A stretch of DNA of 64,000 bases from positions 1-64,000 of the forward strand of contig JAXGGA010001022.1 of NCBI GenBank assembly GCA_038373865.1, given 5' to 3'. The notes below the pieces were generated by a model that saw nothing but the letters and a program-made list of their open reading frames with translations, did no database searches and had not been told where the DNA came from. The stretch is from Uloborus plumipes (taxonomy: Eukaryota; Arthropoda; Arachnida; Araneae; Uloboridae). The translations under genes and the position numbers were made by a program. Shown piece by piece: positions 22,990-35,800 of the stretch (its first letter is position 1; each line of letters opens with the position of its first letter).

Positions 22990-23253
22990 GAAGGGCTTCG
23001 GAGATGAAAGGGTTATGTTACAAAACAGAAATTGCAAATGATTAAAGTTGAAGTTTTATTGTTGCAGTTGCTGCAGTTTTTTTTTTTTTGTGTGTGTTTT
23101 GGTTTCGTCGTTAGTGTGAGTAAGAAATTGGTTTAATGACATCTACTATTTGATGTACCAAGTTTTATTTGCTTACCTGTATCCATTGCTTACCATAGTC
23201 CAGAGTGTTTATTTTTAAAATGTAACATAGCCTCTTCATCCTCCAAGCCCTTC
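22990..23253. mobile_element. MITE, GAAGGGCTTGG family, copy 2
   Basis: TIRs GAAGGGCTTCGGAGATGAAA and (reverse complement) GAAGGGCTTGGAGGATGAAG are each bordered by AATT (22986-22989 and 23254-23257). The internal block TGATGTACCAAGTTTTATTT and a neighbouring TATCCATTGCTTACC are shared with 1511-1766 (inverted) and 45625-45880. Confidence 0.85.
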
Positions 23254-23882
23254 AATTATTTACGTCTTTTAGAAGAGTTCAGTGAAAAAAGCACGTGCAA
23301 TTGGCGCGGATTTGAGCAGGATTTGAGCAGGAATACTTTCACAAAGCTACTACGAAAGTAATCCATCTCAATTTAGTGGCAATTAACCATATTTTATTAA
23401 ACCCTCTCTGAAAAAGTAAACATTGTCAAGGCCATGACTACACTTAATAGAACCTCACTTTGGCTTGCTACTAGAAATGTAATTATGAACATGCTATACT
23501 AAAGACTGCACTCTTCCAGCACTGAAATTTAATTTTTACTTTTAAAATTGGAGATTCACTCACAGACACACGGTATATCGCAATAAAACATCATATAAGT
23601 ATGTTAGATCGTTGTTGCGTTGTGTGAGTGTATTATGTGAACACGGGAAAACGAATGCACAGAGCTACCCATCCTTGCACAGAATTCGAACACTGCTCCC
23701 AACGGTTTTAAAGAAAATATGCACTTAATCACTTATCATTAACGGTATAAACAAGACCATTTACTCATGTTCTATTAATATCTAGTCTGAAGCGGAAAAA
23801 TCCCCTCCCAAATTTATAGGTGCTAAATTTTGAAAATGTTAAAGTGATTTTAACGCATGCATTTAGATTAACTATATTCATG

Positions 23883-24182
23883 GGTGCCGGCAGGGGGTGC
23901 AAGGGGGTGCACTAGTACCTCCCCAGCTTTTTGAGAATAAAAATTTGAATGATTTTTTAGTGATCTTATATAAAGGGGAAAAAAAGCTTTTTTTTTAACG
24001 GTTTTTTTTTTTGCTAATTTAAAAAAATAATAAAAAATCTTGCTATGTTTCTTTGAGAAATTGATTTTTGCTAATTTGTTTTTGTAAAAAAAAAATGAGC
24101 ACTTTATTTTTTGCTAATTTTTTTTTTTTTTTTTTAATTTCTAGTGTACTTCCTTTACGTATGATTCTAGCGGCTTCCATAA
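23883..24182. mobile_element. T-rich MITE-like repeat, GGGGGTGCAYTWG family, copy 2
   Basis: It has the same order of blocks as 15690-15955: GGGGGTGCACTAGTACCTCCC at the left, a T-rich body with repeated TTTGCTAATTT, and TATGATTCTAGCGG at the right. No clear target duplication was found. Confidence 0.55.
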
Positions 24183-24435
24183 TTATATTAGCTACACATT
24201 TAACGTTTTGTTTTTATTCAAGCCGAAGGACTGGTTTGTTTCAATGACCGCCTTTTTTTACCAATCTAGATCGAGGAGACTTTATATAATTACGTTAAGT
24301 CGAAATAAGAAGGAAAGTGTAGTGTCGCAAGTAATACTGACGTGAGAGAATCATAAGATCAGATTTCTTAATGGGGAATAGAAATTTTGAAATACTTAGA
24401 TAAAAAAGATGAATCAATAGCAGACATGTTACAAA

Positions 24436-25370
24436 TAGGGCTGCGACATCGATGTCGATGTTTTGGAAACATCGATGTTTTTGTAAGAACACCGATATTT
24501 TACCATCGATGTTTTGGGTTCGATGTTGTTTTCGATGTCGATGTTTTATATTCCAGGAAAGAAAGCCAAAGAAAATATACGATAAGCATACTTATTAAAA
24601 AGTTTTCATCATGAATCAAAAGTTGCAATATTAACCTCACTGGGAAAAAATATCAAAAGTTGCAATATTAACCTTACTGGGAAAAAAATTCTATGATTAT
24701 TATCGATCTTTTGCTCTCTATGTTTCTAAAACATCTCTAATTTGCTTTCGTTGTTTTTTTTTTATGCCTTTTGTTAATCGTTATTTCGTATTCAATGTTG
24801 TTTTTTTTTTCGTTCTTTCGCTGTACTTTTTACATTTCAGCAAAAAACAATAAAAATTATGCGATAAAAAAGATTCATCTTTCTTCGACCACTAGTTGCA
24901 ATGTCTATATCAAACTGAAATAAAAGTTTTTTTTTTCAATAACTAACGATGATTTACTGTTAATGATTGTTACACATCGTTGTTTTGCATTTGATATTTT
25001 TTTGATGTTTTACATTTTATCAAAAAAAAAAATATATATATAAAAATATGCGACAAAGAGAAAAGTTACACAGTTAATCAACAGTTGAAGTATATATCTC
25101 ACAGAAAAAAGTTTTCTTAATTGACATCGATATCTTACGGTTGATGTTTTTCTAAGAGACAAAAGATATATCTAATTGAGAGATATAAAGAGGCTCTTGT
25201 AATGGGGAGTAATTGAATAACTGTACATTCGAATGTATAAGCAATAAAAAAAGATCGATGTTTTGAAACATCGATGTTTGAAAACATCGATGCTGTTTGT
25301 TCGATGTATCAATAACATTGATGTCCTTATTTTCCAACATCGATGTTTTGCCTTAGACGTCGCACCCCTA
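24436..25370. mobile_element. hAT-type non-autonomous element built from ATCGATG-rich DNA
   Basis: The TIR TAGGGCTGCGAC pairs with GTCGCACCCCTA. TTACAAA flanks each end (24429-24435 and 25371-25377), fitting an 8-bp hAT duplication with one base changed. Just inside each end the sequence repeats CATCGATGTTTT in both orientations (24445-24545 and 25250-25350). The middle holds a 36-bp direct duplication (24616-24687) with CAAAAGTTGCAATATTAACC. No transposase remains; long frames on the minus strand are by-products. Confidence 0.85.
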
Positions 25371-25855
25371 TTACAAAGTTCATAGGTTATGAGATAAAGT
25401 ATAATGGTTAAGTTTCTAATATAAATGCTGGAGTAAATAATTTTATTAAAACCTGAATAACCTTTATTAAAACCTGAACTTGGTTTTTTAAATTTTCGTT
25501 TCATTTTTTCCTTATTAGAAAAAGTTTTCGTTTTTGTACAAGTTAAAATATTTAGAATAAATACCAACTTATGAAAATACCATATAGTCAATTGATTTTT
25601 TTTTTTGTAATAAGAAATTATAATAATTTGAGAGCAACGTTAGGACGTGTAAAGCGGAAAATATATTTTCTTTCTAAAATATATAAAAATCATAAATACA
25701 CAAAAGCTTTTAGAGAATTTTTTCATCGTTAAAGTTACGAAACTGTTCGCCACCGCTACCTTTAAGACTTATTTCTTAACTACTCATTTTGACTCTTTCA
25801 GGATCTTAACGATCGAGTTGAGGAAACTGTATAAATAAAACTATTAAGTGGTAAC

Positions 25856-26132
25856 TAGGGGCGCCCAGAACTAAAATTTTCGGGTGGGGGGAAATTATCA
25901 ATTTACCGAATGAAGTTCTTAGTTTTACCGAATGATAAAATACAAGCATGCACACAGGTCGTACATGCATAACATTTAGTGAGAAAAAACATTAGGAATC
26001 TTTAAAAAAAAACAATTCTAAAAACTAAAAAGAACAAATAATCTCTATTGCAAATTGCCGAATCGTCAACAAAATGTGCCGAATACGGAAATTATTCGTA
26101 GGTCATAGTGACCTCCCATCGGGGCGCTAAAG
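25856..26132. mobile_element. hAT-type MITE, CAGGGGCGCC family, copy 2
   Basis: The left end is TAGGGGCGCCC and the right end GGGGCGCTAAAG, with a perfect 8-bp duplication GTGGTAAC on both sides (25848-25855 and 26133-26140). It is an inverted relative of 2531-2832, sharing the ATTTACCGAATGAAG block and the GGTCAYAGTGACCTCCCA end. Confidence 0.9.
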
Positions 26133-26454
26133 GTGGTAACGTAAATAACATGTATGTTAAGTTCTACAATAATTTGTTCACTATAAATTCTGTGTAAATC
26201 AATGTAACTATGCGTGTACAAGCTTCATTAAAAATGCCAAATTGCGACATTTTTATCAAAGTTTCATTTACTTATTATTCCAGTCAGAAATATTTAGATA
26301 ATGAATAGTTGAACCCGATAAAACAATTATATTGGTAGGTGCGGATGTCCCTGGGATGCCAAATGTAGCTGCAGTTCGTTAGTATCCATTAAATCCTCAT
26401 ATATAGTCTGGCTGTGCTAATTTAATTTTCAAACCGCTGAGGCTTAAAAGATTA

Positions 26455-26785
26455 TATTTTCTAGTGGTCAGAGAAGTCTGATTGGGTGGAGAGGTTCCGG
26501 GTTCGAATCCCGACTCGGGAATGGATGTACTTAAACTCTCTCTTGTTCTTTCTCTGAGTGAATGCGTGTTGTTAATGGTCGACTGCTCTATAAACGAATA
26601 CGTATGGAAGGTGTGGTGAGTTAAAACGGATTCCACCTTAATGGTGCTCGTAAAAACGGAAGCCGTACCAATTCTGCCTTAAATCGAGTAGATTTATCTA
26701 CTCGGCCTCGGAGTGGCATAAGAAACCACCAAAATTCGATTTCACTAAATGGGAGTGAGGGGAGTCGGTATAAGTTGCGACAGCG
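26455..26785 (+). mobile_element. tRNA-derived SINE
   Basis: A tRNA-like head contains an A-box-like CTAGTGGTCAGAG and a perfect B box, GGGTTCGAATCC (26499-26510). The body begins ATGGATGTACTT and ends in a part with CTCGTAAAAACGGAAGC, a phrase also found in the SINE at 49807. The head is shared with the minus-strand copy at 4205-4489. The apparent minus-strand frame over it is an artefact. Confidence 0.8.
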
Positions 26786-28060
26786 ATTATTGACGTAACG
26801 TCAAAATAATTTCTCCTCTGTCAACGACAACATACATGAGCTCTTCTAAAGTCAAGCCTGTCGTTACCTGAAGTTACACGATACCATTCCACATGCAATG
26901 CATCGACCCTTCGAGTCATTTTTACAGCGCAAATTTCATTAATAGAGCAAATCTGTTAATCGTAAGACACACAAATATAATTACACTTTACAGGAAAACG
27001 ATTTTAAAAATTATAGTTAAAGTATGAATTTTTGGCGGTTAAAAGTTTTTCATCATTGAGAAGCTGTCATTTTTAATCATTTTCATGTTTACTCTTTTTT
27101 TTTATTGAGCTTTACAAAATTATAATTCGATTTTACTATTATCTCCTATTTGCACTATTCCAATATAAGAACTCAGGAACAAAATATTATCCTCATCAAA
27201 AACTTTTCATGTTCACATATATTTTATTCTAAACATCTCTCAATTTGATAAAATTGAATTTTATTTTAAGCTAGCCAAATCTCCCTTAGAAGACCGCCTA
27301 CCGTCCTTGCTAATTCCTTTTAACATTATAAAAAAATTACCTTATAACATTCAATAAAAAAACATTTTAAAGCTTCATTTAAAAGAAATCAATTTTTAAT
27401 ATCTTTTATAAGAGAGTGTTTCTTAGCAAAGCAAATAATTATACTTAAGCTGAAACAACCTTCCTAACAATGTATATCTCATTCGTCAATCTTAAATCCT
27501 CTTTAACTTCCTCGGCACGTGGTCCGTTTGTTCTATTGTTGTGTCTGAGCGTGCGTGTTGCGAACTCACCCACCCGCCTTCAATCAATAAAATAACACTT
27601 TCACGCATTTTTTCTTTCCTTCGAATAATCGTGGCGGTTTTGATGTTTTTCACTCTCAAACGAGCTATGTAATCTGTCGAGACTTTTGCAGCAACTAACC
27701 AAACAAAGGTAAACATTGTCAAGATCATACGTCAACTAACCAGAGGTCTGCTATAGTGCGGCTTTGCTAAGTTGAACTATGACCTTGGTCATGTTTGACT
27801 CGTTTTAGGGAGTGTAGTGAAAAAAGATATTTGTATTGGAGCAGGCCAGTCATTTCAAGTTTTTCCGGGGGGGGGGGAAGGGTGAAAACACAATGCGATT
27901 TCATCGGAAAACAACAAAAGCCACGCCCCCTTATATGTAAGTACATTGATTTTTCAAAAACAGGGTGAGGGGGGAGCAATTGACTCCCCCTTTCCCCCTA
28001 AATAACGGGCCTGATTCATAGTACTTTATCAGCTCAAATAAATAAATAAAAATACAGAGA
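26786..28060. other. Mostly AT-rich DNA with one CpG-richer patch
   Basis: A patch at about 27480-27740 has more CpG than its surroundings and an open minus-strand frame of 78 codons starting near 27728. Its GTAAACATTGTCAAG string also occurs near 23415, so part of it is repetitive. I cannot tell promoter-like unique DNA from an old repeat. A single transposon-like end, CAGTAGCGTACCCAGAAA, begins at about 28066. Confidence 0.3.
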
Positions 28061-28426
28061 AACAGTAGCGTACCCAGAAATTAATTTTAGGGGGTTCAAA
28101 TCCCCATTGCAGCAACGCCCACTGCTCTCATCAGATATTGGGGCATGACTTTTCGGTTCATAAACAACACGTTTTCGGTTTGCAAACAGTAGTTTTTATG
28201 ATAGTTTCTCTCTGGGAAACTTCAGAAAACTTGCTTCGATTTTTTTTTAGGAAAAATAAAAAACTTACCGCGACCACCCAAGTGCAAATCGACCAACAGT
28301 ATTGTTCAAGGTCCGAAGATCACGCAACCCTAACAAAGCAATCAGTGTCGCGTACGTAAGAGAGGTTACGGGAAAAACCTCCTATCTCCTTCCCTCCTCC
28401 TGGTTTTTGGGGGATAACCTCAGAAC

Positions 28427-28621
28427 CAGGGCCTGATTACTGAATAGGCCAACTAGGCTGCGGCCTAGGGCCCCCACAATTTAGGGGCCCCAAATGGCTA
28501 AAATTGTTGTAGTCAATGCCTGAATTTGTTTTATCCCATGCTTAAAATTGAAAAGATTCATTATGGGGGGTCCAAAAAAAGTATTTGGCCTAGGGCCCCG
28601 TGATATCTTAATCAGGCCCTG
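28427..28621. mobile_element. hAT-type MITE with perfect 8-bp duplication
   Basis: The TIRs CAGGGCCTGATTACTGAA and (reverse complement) CAGGGCCTGATTAAGATA are followed by the shared inner block GGCCTAGGGCCCC. CTCAGAAC lies on both sides (28419-28426 and 28622-28629), a perfect hAT-style duplication. It is 195 bp and non-coding. The exact duplication suggests a fairly young insertion. Confidence 0.93.
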
Positions 28622-29531
28622 CTCAGAACACCTTTGCTAAAAATGGCCTAAATTTGCGTTTTATCGTATTGCGTTTAGAACTATCTATGTTTAGGCTGGA
28701 ATAAACTATATGTTTAGAAACTGAATTAAATATTGTTAGAATAGGTAACGTTACAGACAGGGGGGGGGGATATTTCGTCATTTCATTTCCCCCCTATAAG
28801 CGGCGGACATTGTACTGGTGAAAAAAGTGAATCCAAACCAAGTGAGTGCGAGTCCAATTTTGGACTGCTTGTTTTATCTGCTCTTGGATTTGTTTATTAG
28901 TTGAAAATTTTAATAGTATGTACGTATGTATTAATAAGAATGTTATGGAATATATCTAGCTATCTCTTACCGAAGGAAGTTCTTGTTTAAATGTATCTCA
29001 TAACAGAAATATTGCTTTTGAAATCAATTTTTACTTCACGAGGCTGTTTAAACCGCACTGAACTAGTTGCTAGTCTTCAGCTCGAACTCACCTACCTCAC
29101 GACTTCGAATAAATCGGGCTTTGAAATCCAGCCGCATCAACCCAGACCTTGAACTGCTTGAAATTAAGCAAGAAACTCTGTCATAGAGTCGAGAAAAAAA
29201 AAAAAAAAAACCCTTTCAAAAAAAAAAAAAAGACGATTGTGTCATCAGATAAAAATGTCTATTGACGCGAGGAACAAAGAGGTCATGATAAAGGAAAATG
29301 TTGAACTGAATAATTAGAACTTGGTGGGGGAAACTAATTTCTTGGTGCTCGATAATAAGATTCATCATTATTTGACTACGGGCGACGTTGAAAGAAAACA
29401 AAATGTAACATTTCTGAAACCTGTTTTACATAAGTAACAAGAGCATAGGCTATAAATTAATTTAATGTCTGAATAAACTGATAAAATTGCTTTTTATCTT
29501 TCTTTCCGTGGATAAAATGCTGTGTCGCTTA

Positions 29532-29810
29532 GGGACCGTCTACAAATAGTGTCATGCTTAGATGTGGTCTGGATGAGGAGGGGTGAAGACTGAAGTTGTG
29601 ATATTTGTGAGAAGGGGGGGGGGCAAAGGGAGGGTGCAACAAAAAGTGTAACATATGATACATTTTGGTTGGAAAAAATGCAACAATATGTTTAAGTTAT
29701 ATTGTGTGACAAGAGGAGGAGATGAGGTGAAGTGACACTGCAACTAAAGGGGCAGGGGGGTGTCAAACTTGTTGAAAAAAGTGACATCATATATGGATAG
29801 CTCTTAAAGA
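29532..29810. mobile_element. MITE, ATAAATGATGYCAC family, copy 2
   Basis: The left end CTACAAATAGTGTCAT and the right end (reverse complement CCATATATGATGTCAC) match the ends of 8465-8708 in design. The inside is G-rich with repeated GTGTGACA or GTGACAC words and a G tract at about 29613. Confidence 0.6.
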
Positions 29811-30345
29811 TTTCCACTACACACCTTCAATTTAGTATGAGCATTTACTAATTTGCTAGCTCTTAGTAAAAATAGTAATGCAGAAAATACTTAACACTTT
29901 AAGCATATAAAAGGACAGCGTGCGTTTAATTTTCGTTTAATTATAGAAAGAAGGAATTGAATAAAAATGCATTGTATCTCTCTTTCTGATACGATATCTT
30001 GCTAAAGATCTCCACTGCAGCTTTTTAATTTAGAAGGAACATTTATTAATTTGCCAGTTTTTAGTAGAAATACTAAGCACTGAAATCACGCTACACCTTA
30101 TCATGTAGAAGGATAATTTGTATTAATTTAATAATAAATTGAATAAAATTGTCTTTCAAATCTCACTTTCTTTCTAAAATGATATCGGGCAAGCGATTGT
30201 CCCTACACATCTTCAATTTAGTTGAAACATTTACTGATTTTTTATTGTTTAGTACAAATACTAAACGCAGAAATGACTCCACACATTATACATTTAGAAG
30301 CGTATAATGTGTTAAATTTACTCTAAATTATGGAGAAAATTGTAT
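29811..30345. repeat. Three diverged tandem units of about 190 bp
   Basis: Units start near 29812, 30009 and 30199. Each begins TCC(AC)TRCA then CTTYAATTTAG, continues with RACATTTAYTRATTT, then TAGTAVAAATACTAA and GAATAAAATTG. Unit 3 is shorter. The units differ at many positions, so this is an old satellite-like array or an internal repeat of a larger element. Confidence 0.7.
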
Positions 30346-31475
30346 TCATAAGAATTTGTTTACGGGTGTTGCTTCGTTTGTATTTTCATCTTTGTGTCAC
30401 AATTAATATTTCAACATTAGATAGACCATCTTACGACACGAATAAAACATAAATCTTGTATGTAAAACTGCACATTAAATCAGAGTAAGCTGCAAATATT
30501 CCAGACCTAATTTATGTTGCCATTGCATAACTAATTTTGAATCTACTATCCGTGCGAGTTTGACATACGACAATGTTTTCCTTTGCACCTGCAGTTCAAT
30601 AAATAATTGAATAAACATATCTTTTAAAAAATATTTTCATATTGTATAGGTAAAGTAAAAAATGTATAAAATAAAACTTAAATGTAAAAAGTAAGAATGC
30701 ACCGATTAATCGGCCTCGTAGCCAATTATTAATAATCGTCAAGATTGTTAATCGGCGGAAAAATTATTTATTTTATTTTATTTTTCAAAGTATACTTTCA
30801 CCAAGAAACTAAGGTGAAAAAAATTATTAAGAGAAAACAAATGTAATTTTCTGTAAACTTTACTATAACATGTACTATGAAAGTGTACAGAGTAAAAACA
30901 AAGCATATAGTTCATGAACTAAAGTAGTTGTTACTACTGGTGCGTAAAACGGAATTCAAAGATAGCCCTCACAGCTGATATTCATATGACTTTATAAGGA
31001 TTTATTCAACTCTGAACTTTTAAATTGGAATGCGGAACCATGAGTAGTTCATTTTATTTACAATCAGTCAAATTTTACCGATCAACCGACAGAAAAAATG
31101 TTTCAAATAAAATTAATTCATGCATGCTATAAACAAGAAAGTACGATGAATAAATTTATATACCATAAACAAATAATTTGCTGCTAACATTAGTGTAACA
31201 TATGATAGGAAAATAAAAAATAAATAAATAAAACAAAACAAATAATTCAAAGAATGAATTATTAAAAAATATCCTCACAGTTTATTTACATTTTGTAATA
31301 AATTATTTTTCCTATTTTGAAGAAATATACAAAGATAGAGAATGCTGCTACATTTTTCATATGTCGATTCTTTTCTCCCTAGCAGAGTGGTTTTAGATAA
31401 TCCATAGATTTTTCAAAAAAATAGAAGTCTTCAATTAAATGGCTTTTAATAAGTGAAAATAAAATTTTACTGAAA

Positions 31476-31545
31476 AGGACTCTTAAACTAAACTTAGTTT
31501 AAGAGTCCTAGTTGACTCTTAAACTAGGACTCTTAAACTAAAACT
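31476..31545. repeat. ACTCTTAAACTA repeats forming a hairpin
   Basis: AGGACTCTTAAACT is followed after a few bases by its exact complement AGTTTAAGAGTCCT. Two more direct copies of ACTCTTAAACTA follow at about 31515 and 31529. It is short and local and of unknown role. Confidence 0.65.
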
Positions 31546-31908
31546 TTTGAAAAAAAAAATGTTTGTCTCGTTACCATAATTTCTAATAATCAACCGGCGA
31601 AGAATAAAAAAGGGGGTTACAAGCTTGACGGTATTGATCTGCGTATGTAATAAATATTCTTATTATACTTTTTTTGAAAAATATTCTAAAAAATATTAGT
31701 AATTAACAGGCACAAATGAAGAATGGTTTCACTGTACAAACATTTAAATAAATGTAAAACTTAGCAATCTTTTAAGCATTTTGTACAGATAAGTGCTGTA
31801 AAAACGGGGATAACTATTTTTTCCATATTGACTTTTTAAAATCAGACTTTGTTTAAATATTTTTTAAATTCTCGCATTTAAATTGAATTTTGGTTTTAGA
31901 CTATAAAG

Positions 31909-32139
31909 ATGTCTTCAAAAAGTGCAACTGGGATGAAAAAAATGAGGGAAAAATTTAAAAAAGAAAACCCAAACTTTTAAAAAGATGAGAACAAAAGAAT
32001 TTCTGATTTAGGAAAGAAGAAGCGACAACAAATGACACCGAAAGAGGTAATGAACCTTAACAAATATGAGAGAGACCGAAAAAGAAATCAGAGGTTAAAA
32101 AAGCTGCAAAACTTCCGTGATGTTTTAAAAATGGCCTAA
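31909..32139 (+). pseudogene. Broken basic N-terminal ORF of a DNA element
   Basis: Starting at ATG 31909 the frame runs 77 codons to TAA at 32137-32139, with one in-frame TAA at 31978-31980. The product is very basic and heptad-like (MREKFKKENPNF before the break, YERDRKRNQRLKKLQNF after it). This is like the leading basic region of some uncharacterised mobile-element proteins. It lies upstream of three copies of TGTCCCACACGTGATC and of an element end at 32886, so I infer it belongs to that element. The rest of the protein is missing. Confidence 0.45.
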
Positions 32140-32491
32140 AGAACGAAAAGGAACTTGTTATCAAAGAAAGGATATCCTTAAAATTATTTCTCCCCCAATT
32201 TGTTCGAAAAGGAATGGGTTATATACATTTTCGGACATTTAAAACTACTTATATTTAGTTCTTAATGAATATCAGCCAAACGCTTGCTGACATTTTAGTT
32301 TGCATCCTTTATTTTGTTAAAATCTCTAAGCAGTTTACTTAGTGAAACTTTTATTTATAAAAGTTAATTTTCATTTTTACACATGTTTTTTTCGTATCAA
32401 AGTAGATATTTTCTGATTTATACAATAAAGTATGTTTTTCATATTAATTTGTAACTGTTTTCATTCCTTTGAAAGTAAGAAAATCGCACGA

Positions 32492-32886
32492 TGTCCCACA
32501 CGTGATCGTTACTAAATCAGTTGTAAGTCCAGTATAAATTTATTTTAAGAGCTAATACTGCAAAACATTATTTGTAGGGATCCATTTTGCATGCCTAAAA
32601 ATTTGCATCTCCAAGAGTACAACAGATTCGCAGGAATTTTTGCTGAAACATGGAGTGAAAACTGATGTCCAAAAACTTGTCCCACACGTGATAGCACTAC
32701 GTGATTGAAAAAAGCCAATTGAAAGAGGTATTAGGAAAAAAAAATTTAGCTTAAAAAATCACGCAAGTCAAGAGCTTTCCCCAGATTTGCAAATTTTTAA
32801 CTTCGAGCCATAAATAATTCGCATACATACATAAATGTTCGGGAAAATTCAGTGTGATTGTCCCACACGTGATCGTGGAAGGTCCC
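32492..32886. mobile_element. Right end of an element with iterated CACGTG-containing motif
   Basis: TGTCCCACACGTGATC occurs at 32492-32507, 32678-32692 (last base differs) and 32859-32874, all direct. The last copy runs straight into GTGGAAGGTCCC, which ends at 32886. Read inward, the end is GGGACCTTCCACGATCACG, the same layout as the ends at 37340 and 61945. The left end was not found, so the element is probably internally deleted or truncated. Confidence 0.6.
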
Positions 32887-32889
32887 TGC

Positions 32890-35800
32890 TATTTAATTTC
32901 AATTTTCTTATTTACTTTGAAACTGCATTTGAAAAATGAAGTTATCATTATTGAATAATTGTACAAATTAAGTGTTTTTTCTGCAGTATTTATTTTTATT
33001 GTAGTTATTGCAAACATAATTTCTGAACAATACACCTTTCTCTTCAAATTTTTGATACCACTAAAAAACGTAATTTTTTTTCAAAGCTTAAAGTACCAAA
33101 ATCTATATTTATCACATCTTAGAAGTGTCCCCCCCCCGTCAGATAGAAATTTCAAAAATACTCCCCCGAAAAACTCATCTATGTAGATTTTTTTTCTTCA
33201 TTGAAAAGATGAGTTTTTTTTTTAAACACTTTTCATGTTAATACCCTTTTAGTATCTATTGCAACAAAAATCAGCTGAATATAGAACATGAAATCAAATT
33301 CTATTGACTCTATAAATTTCATGAGAAATAGGTTTGGTAAAACCCTCCCCGTATAACTAAGGTCTGGTTACGGCCCTGACCCCACCCAAACCCTGTCTCT
33401 CTACCTCCCAGGATTCTTACGCATTATTCAAATTCATCCTTACCACGTTTATTCTATACGTAGACATTTTCTGCCTTTCAAATGCAAGTTGGAGGGAAAA
33501 TAAATTTTTCAAGCATAATTTTGTTATTCTGACGTGAGCTCTGTGCGTAATAATGGGGTAAGAATTCAGCACGCATGAGAAAACTCCTGTGATTCCCCTT
33601 AATAAGGGTCTTGTTATCTTAGGATCCCACTACATTAGTCGAAATGATGTTTTTTACGCACGGTAATATATACCTCTGTTATAGAAGAAAAAGAAGACCA
33701 CGTAGTTATTAGGGTTTATCAACAATGGCATTAAAAACACCAAAACCCGCTCAGTGCCTACTGCTTTCTTTTAGTTAGGAAAAAAATGTACAACAGGATG
33801 TTGTCGATTTGTATACTGAGATAAGGAGTGTTGCTTGTGATAAAGACTTCGTTCGGTTTCTTGCTCATTTTGGGAAAAGTGCTAGTGCTCTTTATTTAAT
33901 TTTTCCCTTTTATTTATCTTTTGAGGATGGTTAATCGCAGATTTTTTTTGTTTGTTTGTTTTAAAGGTGGCTAACGTGTTAATCTGTGGTTGAAAGTCTG
34001 TTAAGGTGTTTTACGTAAATACTTGAACGGTTAGGGGGAAAACCCACGGTAGTCACATTTGATTCATTTTGAGAAAAACGAAATTTAAACTTTACGAACT
34101 CATAAACTTCCCCAGTATACGTGTTCTAAAATGACAATAATACATGGACTACAGTGTTTTTTCACGAATATTGCATATACTAAACGAAATTACACTTATT
34201 TTTTTAACAGGTGGTAGCATCAGTTTAAATTCAACAAAAAGTGGACTACCGTGGTTTTTCCCCCTGACCCTTCACTTAGTTCTCATTCTCACTAGTGAAG
34301 TCGGAACTTCGAGGGGCGAGGAGAGGGGGGCATAACTAAGGTGGCTATATGCGTCTGGTTTTGAACGGGGCGGTCTCGTTTTCAGGTATTTTGTCCCGTT
34401 GTCCCCGCACGAACTGAAATGTCCCGTTTTCTGAAATGACAGAATAGAACACTGAATGCTTCAACCAAACGATACTGGGTGGAGTGTTTAAATATTTTCG
34501 TACCATTCTATTAAATTAGGCATGATTATTTAATATATTTTATTTTTGCCGTGACCTAATTGACAGGATATTAATAGGTGGGTTAGCAAAAAAATACAAT
34601 TGCAGATCGCAGTTCTTAAAGCAATGTTGATTTTAAAAGTAAGTTGGGCGAAATTCTGACAAGAATTTCCTTTTATTGGAAATTAAAACCAAATGTACTG
34701 AAGCACATTTATATATTAAAAAATTACATCATTTCTTCTCCTTTAAGTGATTAATCCTGTTTTTTTTTTGTCATAAACCATACATAAAGGGGGGGGTAGC
34801 TTTTTTTTTTAAATTGGTATACACGTGCAAATGCCTAAATTTGTAAGTGTTTCACGTGGCGGAACAAAGTACACCTTAGGCATAGCAGTCCCTATAAACT
34901 GCAATACTAATACTTGAATTGGGAATATGATTAACAACTAGGTGCTTTGAGGAGTTTTTGACCCCCAAACACTACTCGCTGCACTCGGCTGCCGCCCCCC
35001 CCCCCCTCTCTGCTCGTCCTGAACAGATCAATCAATTTTTAAAAACCGTTCGGTTTGAAATAGCTTATTAAATTCTAATTCTGATGGTTCTGAATTTCAT
35101 TACGATACGTTTCAAAGAAATCCAACGATATGACTCAATGGGATATTAATGAAAACTTGCGAATTTCACGAACACGTAATCACATGACCTTTTGCATTAT
35201 AATAGGAAGACGATAAAGGATCGGTTATCATTTACGTCGATAACACGCATCAATGTCAAGAACAGGTGTTCAAATTTTTTTAACCTGTTAAAAATGCGTC
35301 TAGAAAGGTAACTGCATACAAACATGATGGGAGAAAAAGGCATGAGAGTTTTTATCTTATTGTAATCAGTGGCGAATTTAAAAGTTTGGGGCTCGGGCCG
35401 CAATGCATTTTTGGGGCATTTTGATTTTGCAACTTGCAGGACCCCAATAGCCAAGGGAGTTCCTTGCCGTTCCAACATTTGCGATGTGGTAAATCCATCA
35501 CTTTCGATACTTTACCTTCAATTCAGTGACTTTCGACCAAAAATGTCCATTTTGGTAAAGTAGCGAATATTTTTAAACAATTAGAGACCTTCGAACGATA
35601 GTTTTGCACTTAAAGATATGTATAAAAATTAAAAAATTGAAAATAACCAAACGCGTCAGGTGGGAAATAATTATATTCAGTGTTTTGGCTCTCCTGAAAA
35701 GTGCCAATGTTCACATTCGTAATTTTAGCATGGTGCCGACGATATGATGGTTTGTGTGATAGCTCTTCGGCGGCAATCTTAAGTCACCTATAAGGTCACC

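Noticed and set aside
25152..25591. A 139-codon minus-strand frame
   Set aside because: It starts outside and runs into the hAT-type element; its composition follows the CATCGATG repeats and AT-rich DNA, with no protein motif.
28138..28380. An open minus-strand frame ending at a GCG|GTAAGT donor-like site near 28271
   Set aside because: It lies beside a transposon-like end at 28066. The phase match to other exons is not compelling and both strands are open, so an exon call would be speculative.
30690..31600. A possible hAT element between TGCACCGATTAATCGGCC (30696) and TAATAATCAACCGGCG (31583)
   Set aside because: The two strings are related, but a proper TIR and an 8-bp duplication could not be shown.
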